Under the pieces are notes generated by a model that saw only the letters and a list, made by a program, of their open reading frames with translations, was not told the origin of the DNA and searched no databases. A DNA stretch of 10,326 bases, taken from assembly GCA_020351895.1 (NCBI GenBank), contig CP070672.1:2912679-2923004 (forward strand). Reading direction: 5' to 3'. Below are positions 1-5,989 of the stretch, piece after piece; the stretch's first letter is position 1, and each line of letters begins with the position of its first letter. The translations under genes and the position numbers were made by a program. The stretch is from Thermoplasmata archaeon. GTDB taxonomy: Archaea; Thermoplasmatota; Thermoplasmata; GCA-020350865.

Positions 1-258
1 CCTCAGACCCATGGAGAATATACATGGAATGGTGCCCATGTATTCCGGATTTCAACCAATAATGGAATCGGTTTAAAGGGAAGAATATCACATGAAGATC
101 AGACGAATTCCGATAAATATAACAACAGATATTATTCCAATACCATTCAAAGATCATTTTATATCGAAGACACGTTGTATACGGTATCAAGCAGATATAT
201 AAAAGCAAATCATTTGGATAACCTGAATGAAATCAATTCATTAGAACTCGAATGTTAA
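1..258 (+). CDS. C-terminal fragment of a secreted beta-propeller domain protein (PF09826-like)
   Basis: Frame 1 is open from the first base to TAA at 256-258, giving the last 85 residues of a gene that starts outside the window. The fragment reads ...VFRISTNNGIGLKGRISHED..., then RSFYIEDTLYTVSSRYIKAN and LDNLNEINSLELEC at the end. The order 'hydrophobic strand, LKGRI-H, Y-N-R-I-RS-YI-DTLYTVS...IKAN-LD-L-EINSL' resembles the last blades of the secreted beta-propeller family found in archaea and some bacteria, whose members are usually 600-800 residues with an N-terminal lipobox or signal peptide. That start cannot be checked here. The protein is presumed to act outside the membrane. It lies on the same strand as the two surface proteins that follow, 103 nt before the next start, but that gene has its own promoter-like element, so co-transcription is not required. 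The family call rests on remembered pattern, not on a search. Confidence 0.75.
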   Translation, partial: PQTHGEYTWNGAHVFRISTNNGIGLKGRISHEDQTNSDKYNNRYYSNTIQRSFYIEDTLYTVSSRYIKANHLDNLNEINSLELEC

Positions 259-292
259 AACAGACTCTGGGCTTGATCTTAAATGGATGATT

Positions 293-327
293 GTCCAAAA
301 TGTGTACCAAAATCCATTAATAAATAA
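293..327 (+). promoter_or_regulatory. Promoter with shared operator-like element, copy A
   Basis: GTCCAAAA (293-300), two bases, then TGTACCAAAATCCATTA (303-319) run into an A/T-rich TATA-like stretch ending near 327. A TATA box around 316-325 would place transcription start near 345-350, just before the GGTGA ribosome site at 351-355 of the gene at 362. The same block recurs before the gene at 1407, at 1331-1356, with only the two-base spacer and one A changed. The sequence repeat is directly seen; its role as an operator is inferred. Confidence 0.6.
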
Positions 328-361
328 CAACCCATATCTTAGATGTGGATGGTGAATATCA

Positions 362-1288
362 TTGGGCACCATAGCTGGCCATAAACCCATGAATGTCGGA
401 ATAATTCTGATTTCGGCTCTTTTCCTTCTTTCACTTTTCATAGGAGCTGTCAGTGCTCAAGATTCATCGATTGTAGGCCATGTAACAGATGAAAAAACAG
501 ATAAACCAATCGTATATGCTACAGTTACGGTTTTTTACTATGAAAATTTAACTGTTGCGGCACAGACCACAACAGATTCTGAAGGCTATTATCAGATAAC
601 AGGTCTTTCTCCTGGCACCTATTTACTGCAAATCGAGGCAGGAGGATATCAAAACCAATCACATGAAATTCAATTGTATGGGGCAGCTTTCGGTGAGGAG
701 GAAACGGTTGTATTCGATGTTTCTCTTAATCAAGGTGGTTTTCTCGGTAGAGGTAAACCCGAAGAAAAAGGAACCGATTTACTAATTCTTTATCAGATGG
801 GTATAATAATTACCCTGATTCTAGTAGCTTCCCTTGTATTGTATTCCACTATAAAAAAGCAAAACCTCCTCAAAAATGCCGTGAGAAAGCGATTGATCGA
901 CTATATCAGGGACAATCCAGGTAAACACTACCGGGCCATTTTAAATGATCTCGACCTTCAAATCGGAGTCCTATCTTATCACCTGAATCGTCTAGAAAAG
1001 GCTCAGTTTATCAGATCAAGACAGGATGGGATGTACAGGAGATTCTATATAAAAGGTCCCAAGACCGAGATGAGATTCTTTTTAAGCGATATTCAGGAAT
1101 CCATACTCACCGTGATAAAGGAGAACCAGGGCATTTCTCAAAGTAATATAGGCAAGAAGATAAATGTATCAAGAAAAGTTGTTAATTACCATGTCAATAT
1201 TCTGGATAAGGCGGGTTTTATATTCGTGGAGAATCGGGGAAGGGAATCTGCCTGTTATCTTGTGGATCCCAAGACCCCTATAAGCTAA
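362..1288 (+). CDS. Membrane-anchored one-component regulator: extracellular Ig-like domain, TM helix, two winged helix domains
   Basis: A 308-residue protein. Residues ~11-32 are a hydrophobic signal ending ...GAVSAQ. Residues ~35-122 form a carboxypeptidase-regulatory/CNA-B-like beta-sandwich with the typical pattern IVGHVTDEKTDKPIVYATV, then DSEGYYQITGLSPGTYLL. Residues ~142-164 are a TM helix followed by basic KKQ. Two cytoplasmic winged helix domains follow: ~173-231 (ending in GMYRRFYIKG) and ~241-301 (SQSNIGKKINVSRKVVNYHV as the recognition part). The family resembles archaeal membrane wHTH proteins that couple an outside domain to DNA binding. The start is TTG at 362 because GGTGA (351-355) sits six bases before it; ATG 389 lacks such a site but would give a cleaner signal peptide. 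The gene is monocistronic-looking and followed by a surface protein with a related ectodomain and the same promoter element. The ligand and target genes are unknown; autoregulation is inferred from the repeated promoter motif. Confidence 0.85.
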   Translation: MGTIAGHKPMNVGIILISALFLLSLFIGAVSAQDSSIVGHVTDEKTDKPIVYATVTVFYYENLTVAAQTTTDSEGYYQITGLSPGTYLLQIEAGGYQNQSHEIQLYGAAFGEEETVVFDVSLNQGGFLGRGKPEEKGTDLLILYQMGIIITLILVASLVLYSTIKKQNLLKNAVRKRLIDYIRDNPGKHYRAILNDLDLQIGVLSYHLNRLEKAQFIRSRQDGMYRRFYIKGPKTEMRFFLSDIQESILTVIKENQGISQSNIGKKINVSRKVVNYHVNILDKAGFIFVENRGRESACYLVDPKTPIS

Positions 1289-1303
1289 TAACAACTTTTA
1301 AAT

Positions 1304-1374
1304 CCGATGTACCAAAACCATTAAATAATCGTCCAAAAACTGTACCAAATCCATTATTTACATCGGTACCAATC
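1304..1374 (+). promoter_or_regulatory. Promoter with operator-like element copies B, C and partial D, bracketed by an inverted repeat
   Basis: Copy B is TGTACCAAAACCATTAAATAA (1308-1328). Copy C is GTCCAAAA (1331-1338) plus TGTACCAAATCCATTA (1341-1356). A partial copy D, GGTACCAATC, lies at 1365-1374. Copies B and C start 33 bp apart, about three DNA turns. CCGATGT (1304-1310) is the exact reverse complement of ACATCGG (1360-1366), so copies B and C are bracketed. The A/T-rich stretch after copy C (1352-1360) is a possible TATA box, giving a start of transcription near 1383 before the GGAG at 1393-1396. Regulator identity is unknown. Confidence 0.6.
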
Positions 1375-1406
1375 TATTTTTTAAGGAATAAAGGAGAGTA
1401 ATTAAA

Positions 1407-2255
1407 ATGAAAGTTAGTGGTCATATAGGATCGAGAAAATTTTTGAGTGTTCTTTTGGTATTTTGCATAGTTGCACTCCTACTTTTTTCGACTATACCAG
1501 CTCAGAAACCAGGCAGTAGTATCAGTGGATGTACAGAGGGTATTATAGTGGGTTTTGTCAAAGACGCAATAACCGATGCACCTATCCAAAATGCTCTTCT
1601 GACACTGGAATATCATGGGGAAGTTTATACAGAACTTTCAGATTCAAAGGGGAAATATATGTTCACGAATGTTCCCATCTGTTTTTGCTTAAAAAATATC
1701 TCGGCAGCAAAGGAAGGTTACGAGATCCAGTATAAGATGGTGGCGGTTCACAAGATCACGTATGTAGATTTCAACCTAAAGCCCATTGACAATAATGGCG
1801 GGCCAAATGATTGTACGATAACTGGAGTCGTAACAGATGCAGAGACTGATGATCCCATTCCAGATACATTGATGATCCTCAAATATCATGATGTAATCAG
1901 AACAGAGCTCACCGACGAAAAAGGTCAGTATACATTCATAAACGTTCCATATTGTTTCTGCCTAAAAAATGTCTCGGCATCAAAAAAAGGATATGAAAGT
2001 CAAAATCAACTTGTTGCAGTTTCTGAAATCACATATGTAAATTTCTCTCTCACACCTTCCCAAGACGATCAAAAAGGCGCCGATTCTGATATCGCCTCAG
2101 GTAAGAATGACAAGGGACAAATATCCTCCAATTTAGAGGCCTGTATCATTGTAACGTCAATATATGCATGCTTCTTGGTTATTCTCGTTGCACTTGGAAT
2201 TTATTTATCCTCAAAAAAGAGTCGAAATCTTGGCCATGAAAGGATGAGAAAATGA
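1407..2255 (+). CDS. Membrane-anchored surface protein with two Cys-rich carboxypeptidase-regulatory-like domains
   Basis: A 282-residue protein. Residues 12-32 form a signal/anchor segment. Two beta-sandwich domains follow, at ~42-125 and ~136-216. Each begins with Cys (C42, C136), continues GFVKDAITDAPIQNALLTLE or GVVTDAETDDPIPDTLMILK, and has a NVPxCFCLKN(I/V)SA segment carrying C92/C94 or C183/C185. A Gly/Asp/Lys-rich linker (~218-243) leads to a TM helix (~246-268) and a short basic tail (KKSRNLGHERMRK) inside the cell. The conserved three Cys per domain could form disulfides. The start ATG has GGAG 10 nt upstream. The domain fold is related to the ectodomain of the preceding regulator, and both genes share a promoter element, so the two may act together at the membrane. 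No enzyme motif is visible. The last four bases overlap the next start (ATGA), implying translational coupling. Confidence 0.75.
   Translation: MKVSGHIGSRKFLSVLLVFCIVALLLFSTIPAQKPGSSISGCTEGIIVGFVKDAITDAPIQNALLTLEYHGEVYTELSDSKGKYMFTNVPICFCLKNISAAKEGYEIQYKMVAVHKITYVDFNLKPIDNNGGPNDCTITGVVTDAETDDPIPDTLMILKYHDVIRTELTDEKGQYTFINVPYCFCLKNVSASKKGYESQNQLVAVSEITYVNFSLTPSQDDQKGADSDIASGKNDKGQISSNLEACIIVTSIYACFLVILVALGIYLSSKKSRNLGHERMRK
1530..2054 (+). repeat. Intragenic duplication of a Cys-rich beta-sandwich domain
   Basis: Codons for residues 42-125 (1530-1781) and 136-216 (1812-2054) encode two copies of one domain. The strongest DNA match is the segment encoding NVPxCFCLKNxSA, where stretches such as CTAAAAAATGTCTCGGCA and CTTAAAAAATATCTCGGCA are nearly the same. 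This points to a fairly recent or selectively conserved tandem duplication. Confidence 0.7.
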
Positions 2256-2440
2256 AAGAAAGCGAGCTATTTGCCGACTGTAGGTGCATAAACTGCCGTA
2301 TCGGGAGAATCGAAAAGAGGCTTACGTACATACAAAATCTAATAGAACCCATCAATCAATCCATGGAAACAGAAGATGCAACTCAGGACGAAAATAACCC
2401 TCTCAGAAGGGAAAATATGCAGATTCATATGAGCAAATAA
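2252..2440 (+). CDS. Small Cys-motif protein coupled to the surface protein gene
   Basis: A 62-residue protein beginning MKESELFADCRCINCRIGRI, with Cys at 10, 12 and 15 (C-x-C-x2-C), then an amphipathic helical stretch (~16-38) and a polar, acidic tail. There is no signal or TM segment, so it should be cytoplasmic. The ATG overlaps the previous stop as ATGA, and AGGATGAGA just upstream is a usable ribosome site; both favour a real gene despite its size. The Cys cluster could bind a metal, perhaps with a partner's residues, since three Cys is an incomplete classic site. It may bind the basic inner tail of the protein encoded upstream; this is inferred from coupling only. I do not recognise a family. 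Confidence 0.55.
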   Translation: MKESELFADCRCINCRIGRIEKRLTYIQNLIEPINQSMETEDATQDENNPLRRENMQIHMSK

Positions 2441-2491
2441 TTGGCGTGAAGTAACCCTCAACTTCCTGACCCTCACTCACTCAAACCCCGG

Positions 2492-2507
2492 CGTATTAAT
2501 AGATACG
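2492..2507. repeat. Short inverted repeat before terminator hairpin
   Basis: CGTAT (2492-2496) and ATACG (2503-2507) pair around a six-base loop, TAATAG. It sits two bases before the G/C terminator hairpin, between the convergent gene ends at 2440 and 2572, and may be part of the 3' end structure. Confidence 0.4.
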
Positions 2508-2508
2508 T

Positions 2509-2538
2509 CCCCCTCCGGGAGGTTGGGGGTAATTTTTT
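2509..2538 (+). terminator. G/C hairpin with T-tract
   Basis: The run of C at 2509-2513 followed by TCC pairs with GGA-GG and GGGGG (to 2529) with a two-T bulge. TAATTTTTT follows at 2530-2538. It lies 69 nt after the stop of the small Cys protein and before the convergent aminopeptidase gene, so it most likely ends the + strand transcript. Confidence 0.6.
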
Positions 2539-2571
2539 GGTCCTTATTTAGAATTCAACATATTTAAAAAG

Positions 2572-3603
2572 CTAAACCACGACCTTTCCATTCTCGATTA
2601 CTATCCTCTTGCTCCCGTCTTGATATTCCACCTCGAAAGTGGGATTGTAGAACAGAAAGTCCCTGTGGGTCTTTGAATTGTTCTTGCCGCTCGGCATGTT
2701 CTCGTTGTAACCGAAGGCGATATGGGCGGTTCCTCCGGCCTTCTCGTCCTCGAGAAGATTGCCTGTAAGTCTGGCCTTCGGATTAAGGCCTATTCCAAGC
2801 TCTCCGATGACGCTTGCCATATCATCCAGGGATGTTAAATCTTTTACTTTTGCTACGAGCTCTTCATCCTCTGATTCAAAGGAGGCAACTTTTCCCTTCT
2901 TTACGTAGATCTTCAAGGGCCTGTTCACACCACCCAAATCACCGATTGAGCCGTTTACGAAAATCATGCCATCTGCCCCATCCTCTACAGGGGCACACCA
3001 TATTTCTCCTGCAGGAAGGTTTCCCATGCCTCCAGGTTCTATCCACGAATCTGTTTCAAATTCCCTGTCCTTTATGTCCAGCAAAATATCTGTGCCCTCT
3101 TTTGTGGTTATACGCACCGTGGAGGCGGATTTGAAGGCCTCCATAAGATGCCGAGAGTTATCTGCAACGTTTTCAAAATCTGCAGTCATGGGTCCTGTGA
3201 TCATCATGTCTTCTGTGATGCCTGGGGCGTGACCGACCTTGGCATTAAAGGAGCATTGCTTCTTCACTAGTTTGATTCTGAAAGGGGTTTCATTGGCATG
3301 GGCAGAAAATACATTCAAGAAGACCTTACGATCATCAAAGAGTGGATTTAGATCCTCAGGAATCTCACTGAGGGGCCTTTTGGATTCTGGAAGAATATAG
3401 GAATCCACTTGTGCTCCAAGTTTTATCGCCCCAAATTTAAAAGCGTGGCCAATCGACTTCTTGCTCTCATCGGTTATGATAAGGGCTTTGTCCTTTTCAG
3501 CTAGGGACAAAACGTACTTCAGGGCGTTTTCTGCCCCCCTGGCCATCTTATTAATCTTCTCTTTTTCAAAAGAAGATAACACAATAGAATCTTCTGGTTT
3601 CAT
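2572..3603 (-). CDS. M29-type metallo-aminopeptidase (thermophilic aminopeptidase family)
   Basis: A 343-residue cytoplasmic protein with no signal peptide. The C-terminal half carries the family signature: a Glu in NLPAGEIWCAPVED (E200), a Glu in GELGIGLNP (E268), then EDEKAGGTAHIAFGYN (H294) and KTHRDFLFYNP (H313, D315). These fit the five metal ligands known for M29 peptidases such as Thermus AmpT (Glu, Glu, His, His, Asp, with His-x-Asp last). A co-catalytic two-metal site is therefore likely, removing N-terminal residues from peptides. It is shorter than the classical ~410-residue enzymes, and related proteins of this fold include non-peptidase ring-cleaving enzymes, so the substrate is not certain. 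The start ATG overlaps the zinc-ribbon gene stop by four bases, with AGGAG two bases upstream, so translation is coupled. Confidence 0.85.
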   Translation of the reverse strand: MKPEDSIVLSSFEKEKINKMARGAENALKYVLSLAEKDKALIITDESKKSIGHAFKFGAIKLGAQVDSYILPESKRPLSEIPEDLNPLFDDRKVFLNVFSAHANETPFRIKLVKKQCSFNAKVGHAPGITEDMMITGPMTADFENVADNSRHLMEAFKSASTVRITTKEGTDILLDIKDREFETDSWIEPGGMGNLPAGEIWCAPVEDGADGMIFVNGSIGDLGGVNRPLKIYVKKGKVASFESEDEELVAKVKDLTSLDDMASVIGELGIGLNPKARLTGNLLEDEKAGGTAHIAFGYNENMPSGKNNSKTHRDFLFYNPTFEVEYQDGSKRIVIENGKVVV

Positions 3604-3866
3604 AACTCCTGCAACCCCAGTCCCTCACCAAGCTGTTTCTTCATTTCATCTTCTAGGGTGAGCTCCTCCTCCCACTGTTTCAGGGAATCCAAAAGCTCTT
3701 TCAACTGCCTGAGGCAATCTATGCATATCCACTTTTTTCCCAGGGCTTTTACCGGTTTTTTCTTGTAACTTATTTTCTCACAAAATATACAGAAGTGCAT
3801 CTCACTGGTTCGTCTTTCTGTATAAAGATCCATTTTCTTTCCTTCCACAAGACTTTCTAATATCAT
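3600..3866 (-). CDS. Small zinc-ribbon protein
   Basis: An 88-residue protein with C26-x2-C29 (HFCIFCEK) and C48-x2-C51 (KWICIDCLRQ), spaced by 18 residues. This is a four-Cys zinc ribbon, followed by an acidic helical tail (~52-82). Its role may be protein or nucleic acid binding; no family is recognised. It is the first gene of a two-gene unit with the M29 aminopeptidase (4-nt overlap), so it might assist or regulate that enzyme. The start is uncertain: ATG 3866 has no clear ribosome site, while the internal ATG at 3833 (77 residues) has AGGA six bases upstream. The zinc site is kept in either case. A TATA-like box lies at 3957-3964. Confidence 0.7.
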   Translation of the reverse strand: MILESLVEGKKMDLYTERRTSEMHFCIFCEKISYKKKPVKALGKKWICIDCLRQLKELLDSLKQWEEELTLEDEMKKQLGEGLGLQEL

Positions 3867-3956
3867 CTTTTTCTTCTGTTCTTTATTACCCTTTTCGTTT
3901 TCCAGAATAACACGCCCTATTGGATATACTGAATATGCTCGATATGATAATTCGAA

Positions 3957-3964
3957 TATATAAA
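3957..3964 (-). promoter_or_regulatory. TATA-like box for the zinc-ribbon/aminopeptidase pair
   Basis: On the - strand this reads TTTATATA within GAAAATTTTATATATTC, a near-ideal archaeal TATA box. Transcription would begin near 3934, giving a leader of about 68 nt. It lies directly after the hairpin that may end the upstream multi-ribbon gene. Confidence 0.5.
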
Positions 3965-3965
3965 A

Positions 3966-3984
3966 TTTTCACGGTCCCCACCGT
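3966..3984 (-). terminator. Possible weak terminator of the multi-ribbon gene
   Basis: On the - strand ACGGT-GGGG-ACCGT is a five-pair hairpin (3971-3984), followed by GAAAATTTT (from 3970 down). It is 42 nt past the TAG/TAA region of the gene ending at 4026. The stem is short, so termination is only suggested. Confidence 0.35.
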
Positions 3985-4025
3985 CCAACCTCCAGAAAAG
4001 TGTGGTTTTCAGGTCTTTAGTCCAA

Positions 4026-5879
4026 CTACACATATTTACTGCACGTGTAGCAGTAGTATCTTTTATACTGATCAACATACGTTGCCTCATTGCCGCAGGT
4101 ATCACAGGTATTTGCCGATGATTTTTTCTCTACAGGCTCTACATAAGCACTGCATGTGTAACAATAGTACTTCTTATACTGTTCCACATACGTGGGCTCA
4201 CCACTGCATGTGGGACATACCTTGGCTTCTTTTGGTTTTGCAGCAGCCGCGGGTTTTGCTTCTTTCTTCTTTTCCACAGGTTCCACATAGGCACTGCAGG
4301 TGTAGCAGTAATGCCTCTTGTACTGCTCAACATAGGTTGGATCACCACCACAGGTGGGACACACCTTGGAAACCTCGGCGGGTTTGGTTACTGCCACTTC
4401 TTTCTTCTTCTCAACAGGCTCCACATAGGCACTGCAGGTGTAGCAATAATGCCTCTTGTACTGCTCAACATAGGTTGGATCACCACCACAGGTGGGACAC
4501 ACCTTGGATACTTCGGCTGGTTTGACTTCTGCAACCTCTTCCTTCTTTTCCACAGGCTCCACATAGGCACTGCAGGTATAGCAGTAATGCCGCTTGTACT
4601 GCTCAACATATGTTGGGTCACCACCACAGGTGGGACACACCTTGGATACTTCGGCTGGTTTGGCCGCTGCAACCTCTTCCTTCTTTTCCACAGGCTCCAC
4701 ATAGGCACTGCAGGTATAACAGTAATGCCGCTTGTACTGCTCAACAAAGGTTGGGTCACCACCACAGGTGGGACATACTTTGGATATTTCGGCAGGCTTG
4801 ACCTCTGCAACCTCTTCCTTCTTTACTTCGGTTGTAAACTCCATCTCCACCTCTTCAGCCTCTTCTACACCTGCTGAAATCGGAACTTCAGATTCAGCTA
4901 TTTCCGAAGCTTTGGGTTTCATTTTCTCTTGGATGCTCAACGCTTTCTGTATCTGTTCATCTCTTGCAGCATTGGCAACTTCGGAGGCGGTATTTGCCTT
5001 CTCAAGAGCCAGATTGTAGTTCCTCCCATCAAAGGCCGCCCTAGCTGATTCCAGAAGGTCCTCAGCCTCTGAAACAGGGGCATTCAGGTAGCTCGCTTCC
5101 TCTATGATATTGGCGGCCTTTGAAATGACAACGGAAACTTCCGAAACCCTCTTTTCTTTGGCGGATTTTACCAGAGTATCAGATTCCCTCATACTTTCTA
5201 GAGCCTTTGCTAATGCATCCACTGCAAGAAAATCCCTTGCCTCCTGAAGTTTCTTCTCGGCATCAGACACATCTGTTTCCAGTTCCTTAGCATCGTCAAT
5301 TTGGGATTGAGTGGCCTCGATGAGCTCGGAAATCCTCTCATTCTGCTGCCTATAAAGCTCATTCATTGCCTCTTTTAAGTCTCCCACGATGCTTCCAGCA
5401 GACCCATATTCCTGATTTTCATGGGATTCTTTTGCGTTATTAAGAATTTCTGGTAAGGAGGAGGCATCAATATCCATGTCTTGTAAATTTGATATCATGA
5501 TCTCAGTGGAACGGATCACAAAGGATAGACCTACTCCAAAAAACGAGTTTAATGCCTTTTCACCCGCATCAATGGCCTCGGTTGCCTTGTCTATCGCTGT
5601 TACATAATCTCCGCTGTCAAATACGGATTTTGTCTCCATAAGCAGTCTTTCTACCTCGCCAAATTCAGGCATGGAATCGTCCTGGGATGAAGTTCCCATG
5701 TCTTGATTTCCATACGAGGCCTGTAAATCCTCAGTTGAAACCAAATTGCTATTCGAGATAGCTGTGATATATTCTTCCTTACTCCCGCAGGCCGAGCAAT
5801 CTACCCCGAACTTTTCAGCAACTTCTTTAATCTGGTCAAAAGTCAATCTTGACAGTAATTTGTCCAATTCTTCTGTCAT
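4026..5879 (-). CDS. Multi-zinc-ribbon protein with helical-repeat N-terminal half
   Basis: A 617-residue protein without signal or TM segment. Residues 1-42 (LLSRLTFDQIKEVAEKFGVD, then C28-x2-C31) look like a SAP/Rho-N-type helical module. Residues ~75-320 hold four helical repeats with a common pattern 'LLxxAxxxFxxxxYxxAxxxA' centred on Y92, Y158, L224 and Y288, about 66 residues apart. An E/K/A/P-rich linker (~330-366) follows. Then come six zinc ribbons, each C-P-T-C-x14-C-Y-T-C, with first Cys at 369, 415, 461, 507, 555 and 592, joined by linkers of the type EPVEKKEEVAxxKPAEVSK; the last ribbon ends the protein. All 24 ribbon Cys are intact. This is likely a multivalent scaffold or nucleic-acid/protein binder; no enzyme domain is seen. 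The start ATG has GGGGGAG eight bases upstream and a TATA-like box near 5926-5933. Gene family unknown. Confidence 0.8.
   Translation of the reverse strand: MTEELDKLLSRLTFDQIKEVAEKFGVDCSACGSKEEYITAISNSNLVSTEDLQASYGNQDMGTSSQDDSMPEFGEVERLLMETKSVFDSGDYVTAIDKATEAIDAGEKALNSFFGVGLSFVIRSTEIMISNLQDMDIDASSLPEILNNAKESHENQEYGSAGSIVGDLKEAMNELYRQQNERISELIEATQSQIDDAKELETDVSDAEKKLQEARDFLAVDALAKALESMRESDTLVKSAKEKRVSEVSVVISKAANIIEEASYLNAPVSEAEDLLESARAAFDGRNYNLALEKANTASEVANAARDEQIQKALSIQEKMKPKASEIAESEVPISAGVEEAEEVEMEFTTEVKKEEVAEVKPAEISKVCPTCGGDPTFVEQYKRHYCYTCSAYVEPVEKKEEVAAAKPAEVSKVCPTCGGDPTYVEQYKRHYCYTCSAYVEPVEKKEEVAEVKPAEVSKVCPTCGGDPTYVEQYKRHYCYTCSAYVEPVEKKKEVAVTKPAEVSKVCPTCGGDPTYVEQYKRHYCYTCSAYVEPVEKKKEAKPAAAAKPKEAKVCPTCSGEPTYVEQYKKYYCYTCSAYVEPVEKKSSANTCDTCGNEATYVDQYKRYYCYTCSKYV
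4029..4781 (-). repeat. Tandem DNA repeat encoding six zinc ribbons (138-bp unit)
   Basis: The sequence CAGGTGGGACA recurs on the + strand at 4351, 4489, 4627 and 4765, exactly 138 bp apart. More diverged copies begin at 4207 (144 bp away) and 4096 (111 bp away). The four 138-bp-spaced copies are near identical in DNA, including third codon positions, while the two C-terminal copies have drifted. This suggests recent unit duplication or ongoing gene conversion spreading from the N-terminal side of the array. Confidence 0.9.
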
Positions 5880-5924
5880 GTACTCTCCCCCTATATGTCC
5901 GATGTGTACGATAAATGCACGGTC

Positions 5925-5939
5925 AAAGATAAACTTTTC
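5925..5939 (-). promoter_or_regulatory. BRE/TATA-like promoter of the multi-ribbon gene
   Basis: The - strand reads GAAAAGTTTATCTTT, an A-rich BRE-like part followed by TTTATCTT. A start of transcription near 5903 would give a leader of about 24 nt including the GGGGGAG ribosome site. Confidence 0.45.
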
Positions 5940-5989
5940 TATGGATATTTCTGTTTTTTGTAGGTTTTACCTCGCATTTTCATGAAATT

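Noticed and set aside
2814..3661. + strand open frames within the aminopeptidase gene
   Set aside because: They overlap a clearly conserved metallo-enzyme on the other strand, with no family-like sequence of their own.
4029..4781. Regular DNA repeats as a possible CRISPR array
   Set aside because: The 138-bp units are contiguous coding repeats conserved over their full length with no variable spacers, and they encode intact zinc ribbons.
3920..4877. Long + strand open frames across 3920-4525, 4311-4877 and 4610-4801, rich in His, Trp and Cys
   Set aside because: They are antisense shadows of the zinc-ribbon repeat; their repetitive character comes from the 138-bp unit, and no ribosome site or promoter precedes them.
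5978..5987. Ten-base palindrome TTTCATGAAA after the DUF2148 gene
   Set aside because: A/T-rich and short, with no loop or T-tract that would make it a convincing terminator or operator.
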